64,000 bases of DNA from Lachnospiraceae bacterium (GCA_015056865.1 SVFM01000008.1:35100-99099); one strand, 5' to 3'; shown: positions 34,718 to 43,632, numbered from the stretch's first letter. Made by a program: numbers and translations. The notes: a model not told the origin generated them from the letters alone.

Positions 34718-35554
34718 ATGAAAAAAGGTATTACCATCTGGTCCTTTCCTCCCCAGTCTTTGGAGGAAACCTTTAAGTTGGCAAAAAAAGCAGGCTATCA
34801 GGGTGTAGAACTTTCTTTGGAAGATGCTGGCGAAATCATCATGGATTCTACCAAAGAAGACATGGAGAAAATCAGGGAGCAGGCTGAAAAATACGGAATA
34901 GAGTTGTACAGTGTGGCAACTTCTCTTCATTGGGACAATCTGCTGACTTCCGCAAATGAGGAGATCAGAGAAAAGGCAAAGGCCATTGTCAGAAAACAGC
35001 TGGATATTGCTTCCTGGCTGGGCTGCGACACGGTGCTGGTGGTACCGGGGGCAGTAGGCGTAGACTTTATACCCAATTGCGAACTGATTGACTATGATGT
35101 AGCATATGAAAGAGCTTTGGAGGGAATCAAGGAGCTAGCGGTTTATGCGGAGGAGAAAAAGGTTTCCATTGGTCTGGAGAATGTTGGAAATAAACTTCTC
35201 TTATCCCCCCTGGAGTTCCGTGATTTTATTGACAAGGTGGGGTCTGATTATGTGGGTGCCTATTTTGATGTAGGAAACATTCTGCGCACCGGTTATCCGG
35301 ATATGTGGATCAGAATCTTGGGCAAGAGAATCAAAAAGATACACGTAAAAGACTTTAAAAAGGCGAGCAACAGTTTCGTGGATCTGATGGAAGGTAACGT
35401 GGACTTCCCGGCCGTGATGAAGGCGCTGGCGGAGATAGGCTATAATGACTGGATCACAGCCGAGATGGGTCCCAGATACGCTTATTATCCGGATATGCTC
35501 CTGTACACCACCTCTCTGGTGATGGATAAGATCATGGAAGGCTATTGCGAATGA
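34718..35554 (+). CDS. Sugar phosphate isomerase/epimerase-like TIM barrel 2
   Basis: 278 residues. Metal ligands are likely in GLENVGN (Glu), AYFDVGN (Asp), KIHVKDF (His) and ITAEMGP (Glu). It resembles L-ribulose-5-phosphate 3-epimerases and related hexulose epimerases. AAGGAGG ribosome site. The last 13 bases overlap the 3' end of the convergent LysR gene. It is only remotely related to the protein at 31701, so two distinct isomerisation steps are likely. Confidence 0.88.
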   Translation: MKKGITIWSFPPQSLEETFKLAKKAGYQGVELSLEDAGEIIMDSTKEDMEKIREQAEKYGIELYSVATSLHWDNLLTSANEEIREKAKAIVRKQLDIASWLGCDTVLVVPGAVGVDFIPNCELIDYDVAYERALEGIKELAVYAEEKKVSIGLENVGNKLLLSPLEFRDFIDKVGSDYVGAYFDVGNILRTGYPDMWIRILGKRIKKIHVKDFKKASNSFVDLMEGNVDFPAVMKALAEIGYNDWITAEMGPRYAYYPDMLLYTTSLVMDKIMEGYCE

Positions 35555-36468
35555 TATTGCCGTCTCTTTTCTGAGAAAAACTCCCGGATACCGCGGATAC
35601 ACTCTTTTTGCTCCTCTGTCAGGTACCTGCGTGGTTTGGTGCGCAGGTGCACCATGCGGCTTAAAGAGAAATCCGCAACCGGGCGGAGTACAATTTCGTT
35701 GCCGGCAAAGTAATGCCAGGAGATAGAAGGGACGAAGGCAATGCCAATACGAGACTTTTGAAATTCCCGCATCATGTTGGGGTTGTCCACCAAAATAATG
35801 TTTTTCGGGGTAAACAATTGCCGATGGAATTCCTGCTGGATAGCCTTGCCCAGTGTCCAGGAGTCATTCAGCATGATAAACTCCTGAAGCCGCAGATCAT
35901 TCATAGTGATTTCTTCTTTTTGTAGTAACACATGTTCCTGGGGAAGGGCCAAGTGGATTTCTTCGATCAGAAGAATCTCATCGCCGGTGTTTTTATCAGA
36001 AACATTTTTTTCCTGGAAAGAAAGAGCCGGCATTCTGCCGATGGGACCGGGTAGGATTTGGATATCATCTTCTACGATTTCGTTACTGCCTTTCCATTGG
36101 CGGATCTTGTATCGAATTTTGGGATTACGTTTGCGCAAATATAAAAGGAGCTCAGGCAGCAGGGTTGAGGCAGAAGAAACAAACAGAGATACTTCCGGAT
36201 GGCTAATGTTGTTCAGTTCTTCCAGGCGCAGCTGGGTATTGCTCATTAGCTCCTCCATCTGCAGTACGGTTTGTAAGAAAATCCTACCGGAATCATTCAG
36301 AAAGATCCGTTTGCCCTCTCTGTCAAACAGGGTGTATCCAAGCTCATCCTCCAGTCGGCGAATAGATTGGCTGAGAAAGGGTTGGGAAGTATCCAGAAGT
36401 TCTGCGGCCCGGGAGAAATTCTCTTCTTGGGCAGCGACTTTAAATTTTTGAAGTTGACTCCATTCCAT
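35542..36468 (-). CDS. LysR family transcriptional regulator
   Basis: 308 residues. The N-terminal winged helix contains FSRAAELLDTSQPFLSQSIRRLEDELG; a substrate-binding domain follows. The ATG at 36468 has AAGGAGTG upstream. It is divergent from the AEC transporter gene across an 85-base gap with a perfect dyad, and convergent with the sugar locus (13-base overlap). It most simply controls the transporter; control of the sugar locus is also possible. Confidence 0.92.
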   Translation of the reverse strand: MEWSQLQKFKVAAQEENFSRAAELLDTSQPFLSQSIRRLEDELGYTLFDREGKRIFLNDSGRIFLQTVLQMEELMSNTQLRLEELNNISHPEVSLFVSSASTLLPELLLYLRKRNPKIRYKIRQWKGSNEIVEDDIQILPGPIGRMPALSFQEKNVSDKNTGDEILLIEEIHLALPQEHVLLQKEEITMNDLRLQEFIMLNDSWTLGKAIQQEFHRQLFTPKNIILVDNPNMMREFQKSRIGIAFVPSISWHYFAGNEIVLRPVADFSLSRMVHLRTKPRRYLTEEQKECIRGIREFFSEKRRQYHSQ

Positions 36469-36481
36469 ATAGACAGCACTC

Positions 36482-36503
36482 CTTATATTTATTTTAATAT
36501 AAG
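36482..36503. promoter_or_regulatory. LysR-type operator dyad
   Basis: CTTATATT (36482-36489) and AATATAAG (36496-36503) form a perfect eight-base dyad with a six-base centre, in the LysR/AEC divergent gap. Shape and place fit a LysR autoregulatory site. Confidence 0.6.
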
Positions 36504-36553
36504 TATCGTACCACATTTATACCAGAAATACAATTTATTTTACGGAGGTTTTT

Positions 36554-37495
36554 ATGGCAGACACAGCATTATTAGTAGTAAAACAGGTTATCATCATGTT
36601 TTTGTTAGCAGGCGTGGGTTACATCTGTTTTCGCACCAAGAAGATCACCATGGAGGGAAACCGTACGCTGGGCAACATCCTGATCTACCTTTCCCTGCCC
36701 TGTGTGATCATCAACAGTTTCCTGGTGGACTTTTCTAAAGAGCGTCTCATGGGACTTTTGTACAGTACCGTTGCGGCGGCTGTTGTAGTATTGATATCCG
36801 TGGTCATCTCCCGGTTGTTTTTCCGTAAGGATCCCATCGCATGTTTTGCGTCCTCTTTTTCCAACCCGGGATTCTTTGGCATACCGCTGATCGCAGCATC
36901 CTTAAGTGATGGGGCGGTGTTCTATGTAGCCACCTTTATTGCCATGGTTAATCTGATGCAGTGGACCTACGGCGTTGCTCTGCTGACAAAAGGGCAGGAA
37001 AAGGGAAAGGGCGGCGGTGCGGCACCTTTGCTGAAGAGATTGTTTACAGCCCCCTTTATGATAGCGATCCTGATCGGTCTGTTCTTCTTCTTAACCCAGT
37101 TGCCCATGCCGGAACTGGTACACAAGGGCATTCAGTACATATCCGGTGTCAATACACCGCTGGCTATGTTCACCATTGGTATTTATCTGGCTCAGACCAA
37201 GCTTGGCAAAATGTTTAGCAAACCCAAGCTATATCTGCTCTCAGTCGTTCGTCTGGTGATCATACCGGCCGTGTGTCTGCTGTTGCTTTGGTTGTTGCCT
37301 AAGGAGTTTTCAGAGATGAAGCTGGCGCTTTTGATCGTAGCAGCTTGTCCGGTTGGCTCCAATGTGGCTGTGTATGCACAGCTGCATAACAGTGATTATT
37401 CTTATGCAGTGGAGACAGTGGTTATTTCCACTCTGCTGTCTATCATCTCCCTGCCCTTGATCGTGCAGATTGCAGGCATGCTGAATTTCTTTTAA
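36554..37495 (+). CDS. AEC family transporter
   Basis: 313 residues with about ten hydrophobic segments in two five-helix halves. The starts of the halves are similar to auxin-efflux-carrier and malate permease proteins (NILIYLSLPCVIINSF, VAACPVGSNVAVYAQ). AEC carriers export or import small organic acids. ACGGAGG precedes the ATG. Its stop is two bases from the stop of convergent tatD. Confidence 0.9.
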   Translation: MADTALLVVKQVIIMFLLAGVGYICFRTKKITMEGNRTLGNILIYLSLPCVIINSFLVDFSKERLMGLLYSTVAAAVVVLISVVISRLFFRKDPIACFASSFSNPGFFGIPLIAASLSDGAVFYVATFIAMVNLMQWTYGVALLTKGQEKGKGGGAAPLLKRLFTAPFMIAILIGLFFFLTQLPMPELVHKGIQYISGVNTPLAMFTIGIYLAQTKLGKMFSKPKLYLLSVVRLVIIPAVCLLLLWLLPKEFSEMKLALLIVAACPVGSNVAVYAQLHNSDYSYAVETVVISTLLSIISLPLIVQIAGMLNFF

Positions 37496-37497
37496 GA

Positions 37498-38262
37498 TCA
37501 CATCTGATACAAACGCAAAGTATTTTCATAGGCTGCAGCTTCCACCTGGGTGGGCTGCAGTCCTTTTATTTCTGCTATTTTTTCGATCATATGGGGAATA
37601 TACAAGGAACAGTTCCGCTGACCTCTGTGGGGATCCGGAGCCAGATAGGGGCAATCTGTCTCCAGTACGATCCGTTCCAGAGGAATCATTTCTACGGCTT
37701 CCTTTAATTTCTTGGCATTCTTAAAAGTTACCACACCTCCCACGCCGATAAAAAAGCCCATGTCCAGAAAGATTTGTGCGGTCTCTTTGGTGTAAGCAAA
37801 ACAATGGATTACGCCGCCAATTGCTTCTGCATGCTCTTCCCGCATAATTTGAATGGTATCCTGGGCCGCATCTCTGGAATGGATGACCACAGGTAGTTTC
37901 AGCTCTCTGGCCAAATTCAGCTGTTTGCGAAACCACTTTTTCTGGATTTCACGGTCCGGCTCATCCCAGTGGTAGTCCAGACCGATCTCTCCTACCGCAA
38001 CACATTTTTCGTGTTCACACATATGGGCCAGTCGGGTAAAGTTCTCCTCGGTGAGGGTATCTGTATCGCTTGGGTGAATCCCCAGAGCACCATATACATA
38101 GTCATAGCGTTCCATCAGCGCGATTGTTTTTTCGCAGGTGTCAAAGCTGGCTCCCACATTGACCACCCGGGTAATGCCTTCCTCTGGCAGCTGTTGTAGC
38201 AGGCGCTCTCTATCTTCATCAAAAGCTTCATCATCATAATGGGCATGGGAATCAAATATCAT
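37498..38262 (-). CDS. tatD: TatD family hydrolase
   Basis: 254 residues. Metal-dependent DNase/hydrolase with DSHAHYDD at the start, Glu in AVGEIGLDYHW, HSRDA, GVIHCF and ETDCPYLAP. The ATG at 38262 has AAAGGAAA upstream. It is transcribed away from the fruK operon and has its own promoter at 38297-38325. TatD proteins act in DNA repair or quality control; no tat genes are nearby. Confidence 0.94.
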   Translation of the reverse strand: MIFDSHAHYDDEAFDEDRERLLQQLPEEGITRVVNVGASFDTCEKTIALMERYDYVYGALGIHPSDTDTLTEENFTRLAHMCEHEKCVAVGEIGLDYHWDEPDREIQKKWFRKQLNLARELKLPVVIHSRDAAQDTIQIMREEHAEAIGGVIHCFAYTKETAQIFLDMGFFIGVGGVVTFKNAKKLKEAVEMIPLERIVLETDCPYLAPDPHRGQRNCSLYIPHMIEKIAEIKGLQPTQVEAAAYENTLRLYQM

Positions 38263-38296
38263 GGCAATTTCCTTTCTATGCAAAATTTTCAAGAAA

Positions 38297-38325
38297 ATAC
38301 TATCATAAATATAAACCAGTGGCAA
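38297..38325 (-). promoter_or_regulatory. tatD promoter
   Basis: On the minus strand, TTGCCA (38320-38325), 17 bases and TAGTAT (38297-38302), 35 bases before the tatD start codon. Confidence 0.6.
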
Positions 38326-38350
38326 GGAAGAATAGAATATGATAAAATGG

Positions 38351-38384
38351 AAAAGACTGTTACTGATAGGTAGCAGTCTTTTTC
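38351..38384. other. Hairpin of unknown role
   Basis: AAAAGACTG and its complement CAGTCTTTT, extended by TAC/GTA, flank a short loop; the tail is TTTTTC on the plus strand. It looks like a terminator, yet no plus-strand gene precedes it for 850 bases. It directly abuts palindromic element D. Confidence 0.5.
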
Positions 38385-38387
38385 ATC

Positions 38388-38590
38388 AACGTAGGCGGAA
38401 ATAAGGCAGGGCAGTCCGGGTAAGGCTTGGGCCGAAAGTTCCGGCCCTTGAAAAACGCCGGCACTTGAATTTTCAAGCAATCTTGCGCTGAAAAATTCTT
38501 AGTACCGCTGCGTTTTTCACGGAGTGAGAACGTGCCGGAACTTCGGCCCAAGCCTTACCCGGACTGCCCTGCCTTATTTCCGCCTATGTT
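38388..38590 (+). repeat. Dispersed palindromic element, copy D
   Basis: Arms of about 57 bases (38388-38444 and 38533-38590) are almost perfect complements. The core has CCTTGAAAAACG (38446-38457) pairing with CGTTTTTCACGG (38511-38522) and an inner hairpin GAATTTTCA/TGAAAAATTC (38467-38498). GGCAC in the core can also pair with GTGCC after it. The element ends 20 bases before the fruK start, immediately before AAAAGGAGG. Confidence 0.93.
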
Positions 38591-38610
38591 CAGTAAAAAG
38601 GAGGCTGACT

Positions 38611-39540
38611 ATGATTTATACAATTACGTTTAACCCGGCACTGGATTATATGGTTACGGTAGAGGACTTCCAGATGGGTATGACCAATCGCACAGTGGAG
38701 GAATATATGCTTCCCGGGGGTAAGGGGATCAATGTGTCCATCGTGCTTTCCAACCTAGGATTTGAGAGTACGGCACTGGGATTTACTGCAGGCTTTACCG
38801 GTGAGGAGATTCGCAGGCGGCTTAATGAGATGGGCTGTAAAACAGAATTTGTGGAGCTGCCCGCAGGGATGAGCCGCATCAATGTAAAGCTACAGTCTGT
38901 AGAGGGAACGGAGATCAACAGCGCGGGGCCGGAGATTGATCCTGTCAGCCTGGACAAGCTTTTACAGCGTTTGGATCAGCTTGATCGGGAGGACATCCTG
39001 GTGCTTGCCGGCAGTATACCCAGAAGTGTACCCGACACCATTTATCGGGATATTATGGTCAGACTGGAGGGCAAAGGAATCAGGATCGTGGTGGATGCAA
39101 CCGGTGATCTGCTGTGCAAGGTGTTGCAGCATAAGCCGTTCTTGATCAAGCCCAACAATCATGAGCTGGGTGAGATTTTCGGGATAAAGCTGCAAAAGAG
39201 AGCAGATGTGATTCCCTATGCAAAAAAGATGCAGGAGATGGGAGCGTGCAATGTGTTGGTGTCCATGGCAGGTGAGGGTGCTGTTCTTGCCGCCCAGGAC
39301 GGCAAAATATACGAAAGTCCGGCGCCTAAGGGCAAGTTGATCAATGGAGTGGGTGCGGGAGATTCTATGGTAGCCGGATTTTTGGCCGGTTTTCTCGGGG
39401 GCGAGGGCTGCAAAGAATCGGGAAATTATAAGAAGGCATTCCAGACAGGTGTTGCGGCGGGAAGTGCCAGTGCATTTTCCAAGCTGTTAGCTACAAAAGA
39501 GGAGGTAGAAAAACTTTTGAGTCAAATGGAGGAATTATAG
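38611..39540 (+). CDS. fruK: 1-phosphofructokinase
   Basis: 309 residues of the PfkB family, with the typical start MIYTITFNPALDY, LPGGKGINVS, and the C-terminal GVGAGDSMVAGF anion-hole and catalytic Asp motif. It phosphorylates fructose-1-phosphate made by the PTS. The ATG at 38611 has AAAGGAGG seven bases upstream. It overlaps fruA by one base. The fragment open upstream of the ATG is only element D read in frame. Confidence 0.95.
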   Translation: MIYTITFNPALDYMVTVEDFQMGMTNRTVEEYMLPGGKGINVSIVLSNLGFESTALGFTAGFTGEEIRRRLNEMGCKTEFVELPAGMSRINVKLQSVEGTEINSAGPEIDPVSLDKLLQRLDQLDREDILVLAGSIPRSVPDTIYRDIMVRLEGKGIRIVVDATGDLLCKVLQHKPFLIKPNNHELGEIFGIKLQKRADVIPYAKKMQEMGACNVLVSMAGEGAVLAAQDGKIYESPAPKGKLINGVGAGDSMVAGFLAGFLGGEGCKESGNYKKAFQTGVAAGSASAFSKLLATKEEVEKLLSQMEEL

Positions 39541-41444
39541 TGAAAATAACAGAATTACTCAGTAGGGAGAGCATTGATCTGCAAGCGGCTCCGAAGGATA
39601 AGCAGGAGGCTTTACGGCAGGCCATTCATCTGATGACAAAGAGTGGGAAGATCAGCAACGTGGAGGAGTACACTAATCAGGTCTTTGCACGGGAAAAGGA
39701 AGGGACCACCGGCATTGGGGAAGGGATCGCCATACCTCACGGCAAGTGCGGCGGCGTAAAAGCCCCGGGATTGGCTGCCATGGTAATTCCCGGAGGCGTA
39801 GATTTTGCATCACTGGATGATCAGCCGGTACAGCTGCTTTTTTTAATTGCGGCGCCGGATACCAAAGATAATGTGCACTTGGAGGTACTGAGCAGATTAT
39901 CGGTTTTACTGATGAATTCTGATTTTGTAGAGAAATTAAAGTGTGCCAAGGATGTGGAGGACTTTTTGCACATCATTGATCAGGCAGAGGCTGCAAGACA
40001 GGAAAAAGAGTCAGGGCAACAGTCTCCTCGGATTTTGGCGGTGACCTCTTGTCCCACCGGTATCGCCCATACGTACATGGCGGCGGAAGGGCTGGAAAAA
40101 GCGGCCAGAGAGAATGGTTGTTCTATCAAGGTGGAGACCAGAGGATCGGGTGGAGCCAAAAATGTGCTGACAGAGCAGGAAATTCAAGAGGCAGATTGTA
40201 TCATTATTGCAGCGGATGCCAAGGTGCCCATGGACAGGTTTGCGGGCAAGCGTGTCATAGAGTGCCAGGTATCTGACGGTATCAGCAAGGCGGATCAGCT
40301 GGTACAGAGAGCCCTTCGGAAAGATGCCCCCGTGTATTTGGCAGGAAAGCGGGATTCCGGGACAGAAAGTCAAACCACCAGGGAAAAGGCAGGTGCATCT
40401 GCAGGCCACAGAATCTATATGCATCTGATGAATGGAGTATCCCATATGTTGCCCTTTGTGGTAGGCGGCGGTATTTTGATCGCGCTGGCTTTCTTGATAG
40501 ATTCGGTGAGCGTGGATATGGAAAGTTTGTCTGCTGAACTGAGAGGAAGCTTCGGTTCCATTACCCCTACGGCGGCGTTGTTTAAAAGCATTGGCGATGC
40601 GGCTTTCGGATTTATGCTTCCCATACTGGCTGGCTATATTGCCATGAGTATTGCAGACAGGCCAGGTCTGGCCGCAGGTTTTGTGGGCGGTTTTCTGGCA
40701 GCAAGCGGCAAGTCGGGATTTTTGGGAGCACTGGCGGCAGGTTTTATAGCAGGATACCTGATCGTACTTTTGCGCAAGCTGTTTGAAAAGCTGCCGGAGG
40801 CAATTGAAAAATTAGCCCCTGTACTGTTGTATCCACTTTTTGGTATACTGTTGATAGGTTTGATCATGCGTTTTATCGTGGAGCCTCCTATCGGTGCCCT
40901 GAACACGGCGCTCAACGATGCGCTGCTGGGGATGGGCAGTACCAGTAAGCTTTTGCTGGGGGCAGTGGTAGGCGGTATGATGGCCATTGACATGGGCGGG
41001 CCCTTTAACAAGGCGGCCTATGTATTTGGAACGGCTTCCATTGTATCGGGCAATTATGATATTATGGCAGCGGTCATGGTAGGCGGTATGGTGCCACCCT
41101 GTGCCATCGCTTTGGCTACTTTGCTCTTTCGCAACAAATTTACCCGCCAGGAGAGAGAATCAGGGCCCACAAACTTTATTATGGGGCTGGCCTTTATTAC
41201 CGAAGGTGCCATTCCTTTTGCAGCTTCTGATCCCTTGAGGGTTTTGCCCTCCTGTATCATCGGCAGCGCGGCAGCAGGAATGCTATCCATGTTGTTTCGG
41301 TGTATGTTGATGGCGCCCCATGGAGGCATCTTTGTCTTTCCGGTGGTGGAAAACACCCTGATGTATGTGGTATCATTGTTGGTGGGAACGGTGATTTCGG
41401 CGATTCTTTTGGGCCTATTGAAAAAGAAAGTAGAGGAAATTTGA
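39540..41444 (+). CDS. fruA: Fructose PTS permease, fused IIA-IIB-IIC
   Basis: 634 residues in one chain: IIA domain (about 1-150, phosphorylated His67 in AIPHGKC), IIB domain (about 163-260, Cys171 in TSCPTGIAHTY) and IIC membrane domain (about 285-630) with GAVVGGMMAIDMGGPFNKAAY. It imports and phosphorylates fructose. The start is GTG, overlapping the fruK stop by one base, so translation is coupled. The next gene, a dedicated HPr, begins three bases after the stop. Confidence 0.95.
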   Translation: MKITELLSRESIDLQAAPKDKQEALRQAIHLMTKSGKISNVEEYTNQVFAREKEGTTGIGEGIAIPHGKCGGVKAPGLAAMVIPGGVDFASLDDQPVQLLFLIAAPDTKDNVHLEVLSRLSVLLMNSDFVEKLKCAKDVEDFLHIIDQAEAARQEKESGQQSPRILAVTSCPTGIAHTYMAAEGLEKAARENGCSIKVETRGSGGAKNVLTEQEIQEADCIIIAADAKVPMDRFAGKRVIECQVSDGISKADQLVQRALRKDAPVYLAGKRDSGTESQTTREKAGASAGHRIYMHLMNGVSHMLPFVVGGGILIALAFLIDSVSVDMESLSAELRGSFGSITPTAALFKSIGDAAFGFMLPILAGYIAMSIADRPGLAAGFVGGFLAASGKSGFLGALAAGFIAGYLIVLLRKLFEKLPEAIEKLAPVLLYPLFGILLIGLIMRFIVEPPIGALNTALNDALLGMGSTSKLLLGAVVGGMMAIDMGGPFNKAAYVFGTASIVSGNYDIMAAVMVGGMVPPCAIALATLLFRNKFTRQERESGPTNFIMGLAFITEGAIPFAASDPLRVLPSCIIGSAAAGMLSMLFRCMLMAPHGGIFVFPVVENTLMYVVSLLVGTVISAILLGLLKKKVEEI

Positions 41445-41446
41445 GG

Positions 41447-41704
41447 ATGAAAGAGTTAAAATATATTATCAGGGATCCGGAGGGGATCCATGCCAGACCT
41501 GCAGGGCTGTTGGTCAAATTGGCAACAACCTTTGCCAGTGTGATCACCATCCAAAAGGAGGATAAGACTGCGGATGCCAAAAGGATCTTTGCGATCATGG
41601 GCCTGGGGGCAAAGCAGGGACAGGAAATCACAGTGACAGCCCAGGGTGCGGATGAGGATAAGGCGATTGCGGAGATAGATTTGTTTTTGAAGGAGAACCT
41701 ATAA
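41447..41704 (+). CDS. HPr-like phosphocarrier, Ser46 replaced by Arg
   Basis: 85 residues, full-length HPr. The phosphocarrier His15 is intact (GIHARPAG). The regulatory serine that HPr kinase phosphorylates in Firmicutes, position 46, is Arg here (ADAKRIFAIMG), and the following helix is altered. This HPr should carry phosphate for transport but should not act as CcpA co-repressor. It sits between fruA and a dedicated EI gene. Confidence 0.92.
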   Translation: MKELKYIIRDPEGIHARPAGLLVKLATTFASVITIQKEDKTADAKRIFAIMGLGAKQGQEITVTAQGADEDKAIAEIDLFLKENL

Positions 41705-41721
41705 GTAACGGGAGGTTAGGT

Positions 41722-43398
41722 ATGCTGACATTTCGAGGAAAAAGTGCGTTTGGAGGAATTGCCGTGGGCAGGATCTGTGTTTATCAGAAGGGGCAGCAGC
41801 AGGTGAAGCGCCGCAGGGCCGCGGATACAGATGCAGAAGTCCAGCGGTTTCACCATGCCCGTGAACTGGCCATAGAGCAACTGGGGGAATTATACGAGAC
41901 ATCTTTGAAAAAGGTCAGCGAAGCGGAGGCGGCTATTTTTGAAGTGCATCAGATGATGCTGCAGGATGGGGACTATATGGAGTCTGTGGAAAACATTATC
42001 CGTTGCCAGGAGGTCAATGCAGAGTACGCAGTGGCAGTGACGGCGGACAACTTTTCCCGGATGTTTTCTGTCATGGAGGACCCTTATATGAGGGAACGGG
42101 CGGCGGATGTGAAAGATGTGTCAGAACGTCTGTTAAACGTGCTTACAGGAGCCTCTGGTGCCGGACCCACAGTTGCAGAACCGATGATCATCGTGGCCCG
42201 GGATCTGGCGCCCAGCGAGACGGTGCAGCTGGATAAGGAAAAGGTGTTGGCTTTTGTGACTTTGCAGGGATCTGTCAATTCCCATACGGCCATTCTGGCT
42301 AAGACCATGGGCATCCCTGCCCTGGTAAATACAAGCCTCGAGGGACAGGGGGAAACCGGGGCAAACGAAAGGAATCTGTTGGAGCAACTGGATGGCAAGA
42401 GGGGTATTGTGGATGGTTTTCAGGGATTGTTCTACGTGGAGCCGGAGGAGGAGCTTTTGCTGGAAATGCAGTCTAGAAAAGCGGCAGAGGAGAAAAAGAA
42501 GGATCTTTTGCAATCTTTAAAGGGCAAGTCCAATGTGACACTGGACGGTAAGGAGATCCAGTTGTATGCTAATGTGGGAAATATCAAGGATCTGGCATTG
42601 GTCATACAGAATGACGCGGGGGGGATAGGACTATTTCGAAGCGAATTTTTGTATTTGGAAAAGGACGACTATCCTTCGGAGGAGGAACAATTTCAGATTT
42701 ATAAGACGGTGGCAGAGACCATGGCCGGCAAGAAGGTGATTATCCGCACCCTGGATATCGGCGCTGACAAGCAGGCAGAGTACTTTGGGATCCCTCACGA
42801 GGAGAATCCTGCTATGGGATACCGGGCCATCCGCATTTGTCTGGATAGGCCCCAGGTATTTATGACTCAGCTGAGGGCGATCTTCCGGGCCAGCGCCTAC
42901 GGCAATCTGGCAATTATGTATCCAATGATCATTTCTTTGGAGGAGATAAGACGTATCAAAGAACTGGTGGCCCAGGTAAAGGATCAGCTGGAAAGCCAGG
43001 GGATTGCCTACCGGGACATGGAGCAGGGCATCATGATCGAGACGCCGGCGGCGGTGATGATCAGTGATAGACTGGCAGAGGAAGTAGATTTCTTCAGTAT
43101 CGGCACCAATGACCTGACTCAATATACTTTGGCTATCGACAGACAGAATCCCAAGCTGGATGAATTTTATGATGCACATCACCCCGCAGTGCTGAAAATG
43201 ATACAGATGGTAGTGGACAATGCCCACAGAGCCGGCATCTGGGCCGGTATTTGCGGGGAGCTGGGAGCTGACACCTCTTTGACAGAAACTTTTTTAAAAA
43301 TGGATGTTGATGAACTGTCCGTGTCTCCTTCGGCGGTGCTTCCGGTGCGAAAAGCCATACGGGAGTCCAATGTTGGAAAAAAACAACAAAGTCATTGA
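41722..43398 (+). CDS. ptsI: PEP-protein phosphotransferase (EI)
   Basis: 558 residues, full-length EI. The phosphorylated His188 lies in GSVNSHTAILAKTMGIPA; the PEP-binding half has FLRSEFLY-like IGLFRSEFLYLEKDD, IIRTLDIGADK and the C-terminal GICGELGAD. It starts 17 bases after the HPr gene with GGGAGG. With fruK, fruA and HPr it forms a complete phosphorelay in one operon. Whether this is the only EI of the genome cannot be told from the window. Confidence 0.95.
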   Translation: MLTFRGKSAFGGIAVGRICVYQKGQQQVKRRRAADTDAEVQRFHHARELAIEQLGELYETSLKKVSEAEAAIFEVHQMMLQDGDYMESVENIIRCQEVNAEYAVAVTADNFSRMFSVMEDPYMRERAADVKDVSERLLNVLTGASGAGPTVAEPMIIVARDLAPSETVQLDKEKVLAFVTLQGSVNSHTAILAKTMGIPALVNTSLEGQGETGANERNLLEQLDGKRGIVDGFQGLFYVEPEEELLLEMQSRKAAEEKKKDLLQSLKGKSNVTLDGKEIQLYANVGNIKDLALVIQNDAGGIGLFRSEFLYLEKDDYPSEEEQFQIYKTVAETMAGKKVIIRTLDIGADKQAEYFGIPHEENPAMGYRAIRICLDRPQVFMTQLRAIFRASAYGNLAIMYPMIISLEEIRRIKELVAQVKDQLESQGIAYRDMEQGIMIETPAAVMISDRLAEEVDFFSIGTNDLTQYTLAIDRQNPKLDEFYDAHHPAVLKMIQMVVDNAHRAGIWAGICGELGADTSLTETFLKMDVDELSVSPSAVLPVRKAIRESNVGKKQQSH

Positions 43399-43434
43399 AT
43401 TACAGGGCAGACGAGGTTATAATCATAAGAACAA

Positions 43435-43632
43435 AGAAGTTTGCAAAACCGGGTTGAGGAAGGGCAGGGCTATTGTTTCGGCTCAGGCACGTTCTCACTC
43501 CGTGAAAAACGTAGCAGTACTATGATTTTTTCGGCGCAACTGCTTGAAAAAAATCAAGTGCTGACGTTTTTCAAGGGCACTGAGCAAAAACAATAGCCCT
43601 GCCCTTCCTCAACCCGGTTTCGCAAACGTTCT
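43435..43632 (-). repeat. Dispersed palindromic element, copy E (inverted)
   Basis: Arms of about 52 bases (43435-43486 and 43580-43632). On the minus strand the core reads CCCTTGAAAAACGTCAGCAC, an inner hairpin GATTTTTT/AAAAAATC, ATAGTACTG and CGTTTTTCACGGAGTG. It is the only copy in minus orientation and differs from consensus at TTAGTACCG. It lies between ptsI and argC and ends 28 bases before the argC start codon. Confidence 0.93.

Noticed and set aside
38388..38590. Retron-type msr/msd RNA, because of the flanking inverted repeats
   Set aside because: No reverse transcriptase gene nearby and five copies at unrelated loci.
38524..38610. 29-residue extension of FruK
   Set aside because: It is the right arm of element D read in frame; AAAAGGAGG precedes the ATG at 38611.
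5800..43632. The five palindromic elements as ordinary rho-independent terminators
   Set aside because: Arms of 40-68 bases, a conserved 70-95 base core, no T tract, and two copies in divergent regions with no upstream gene to terminate.
5800..43632. The five elements as insertion sequences or attC-like integron sites
   Set aside because: No transposase or integrase gene in or near them, terminal sequences not shared between copies, and no cassette structure.
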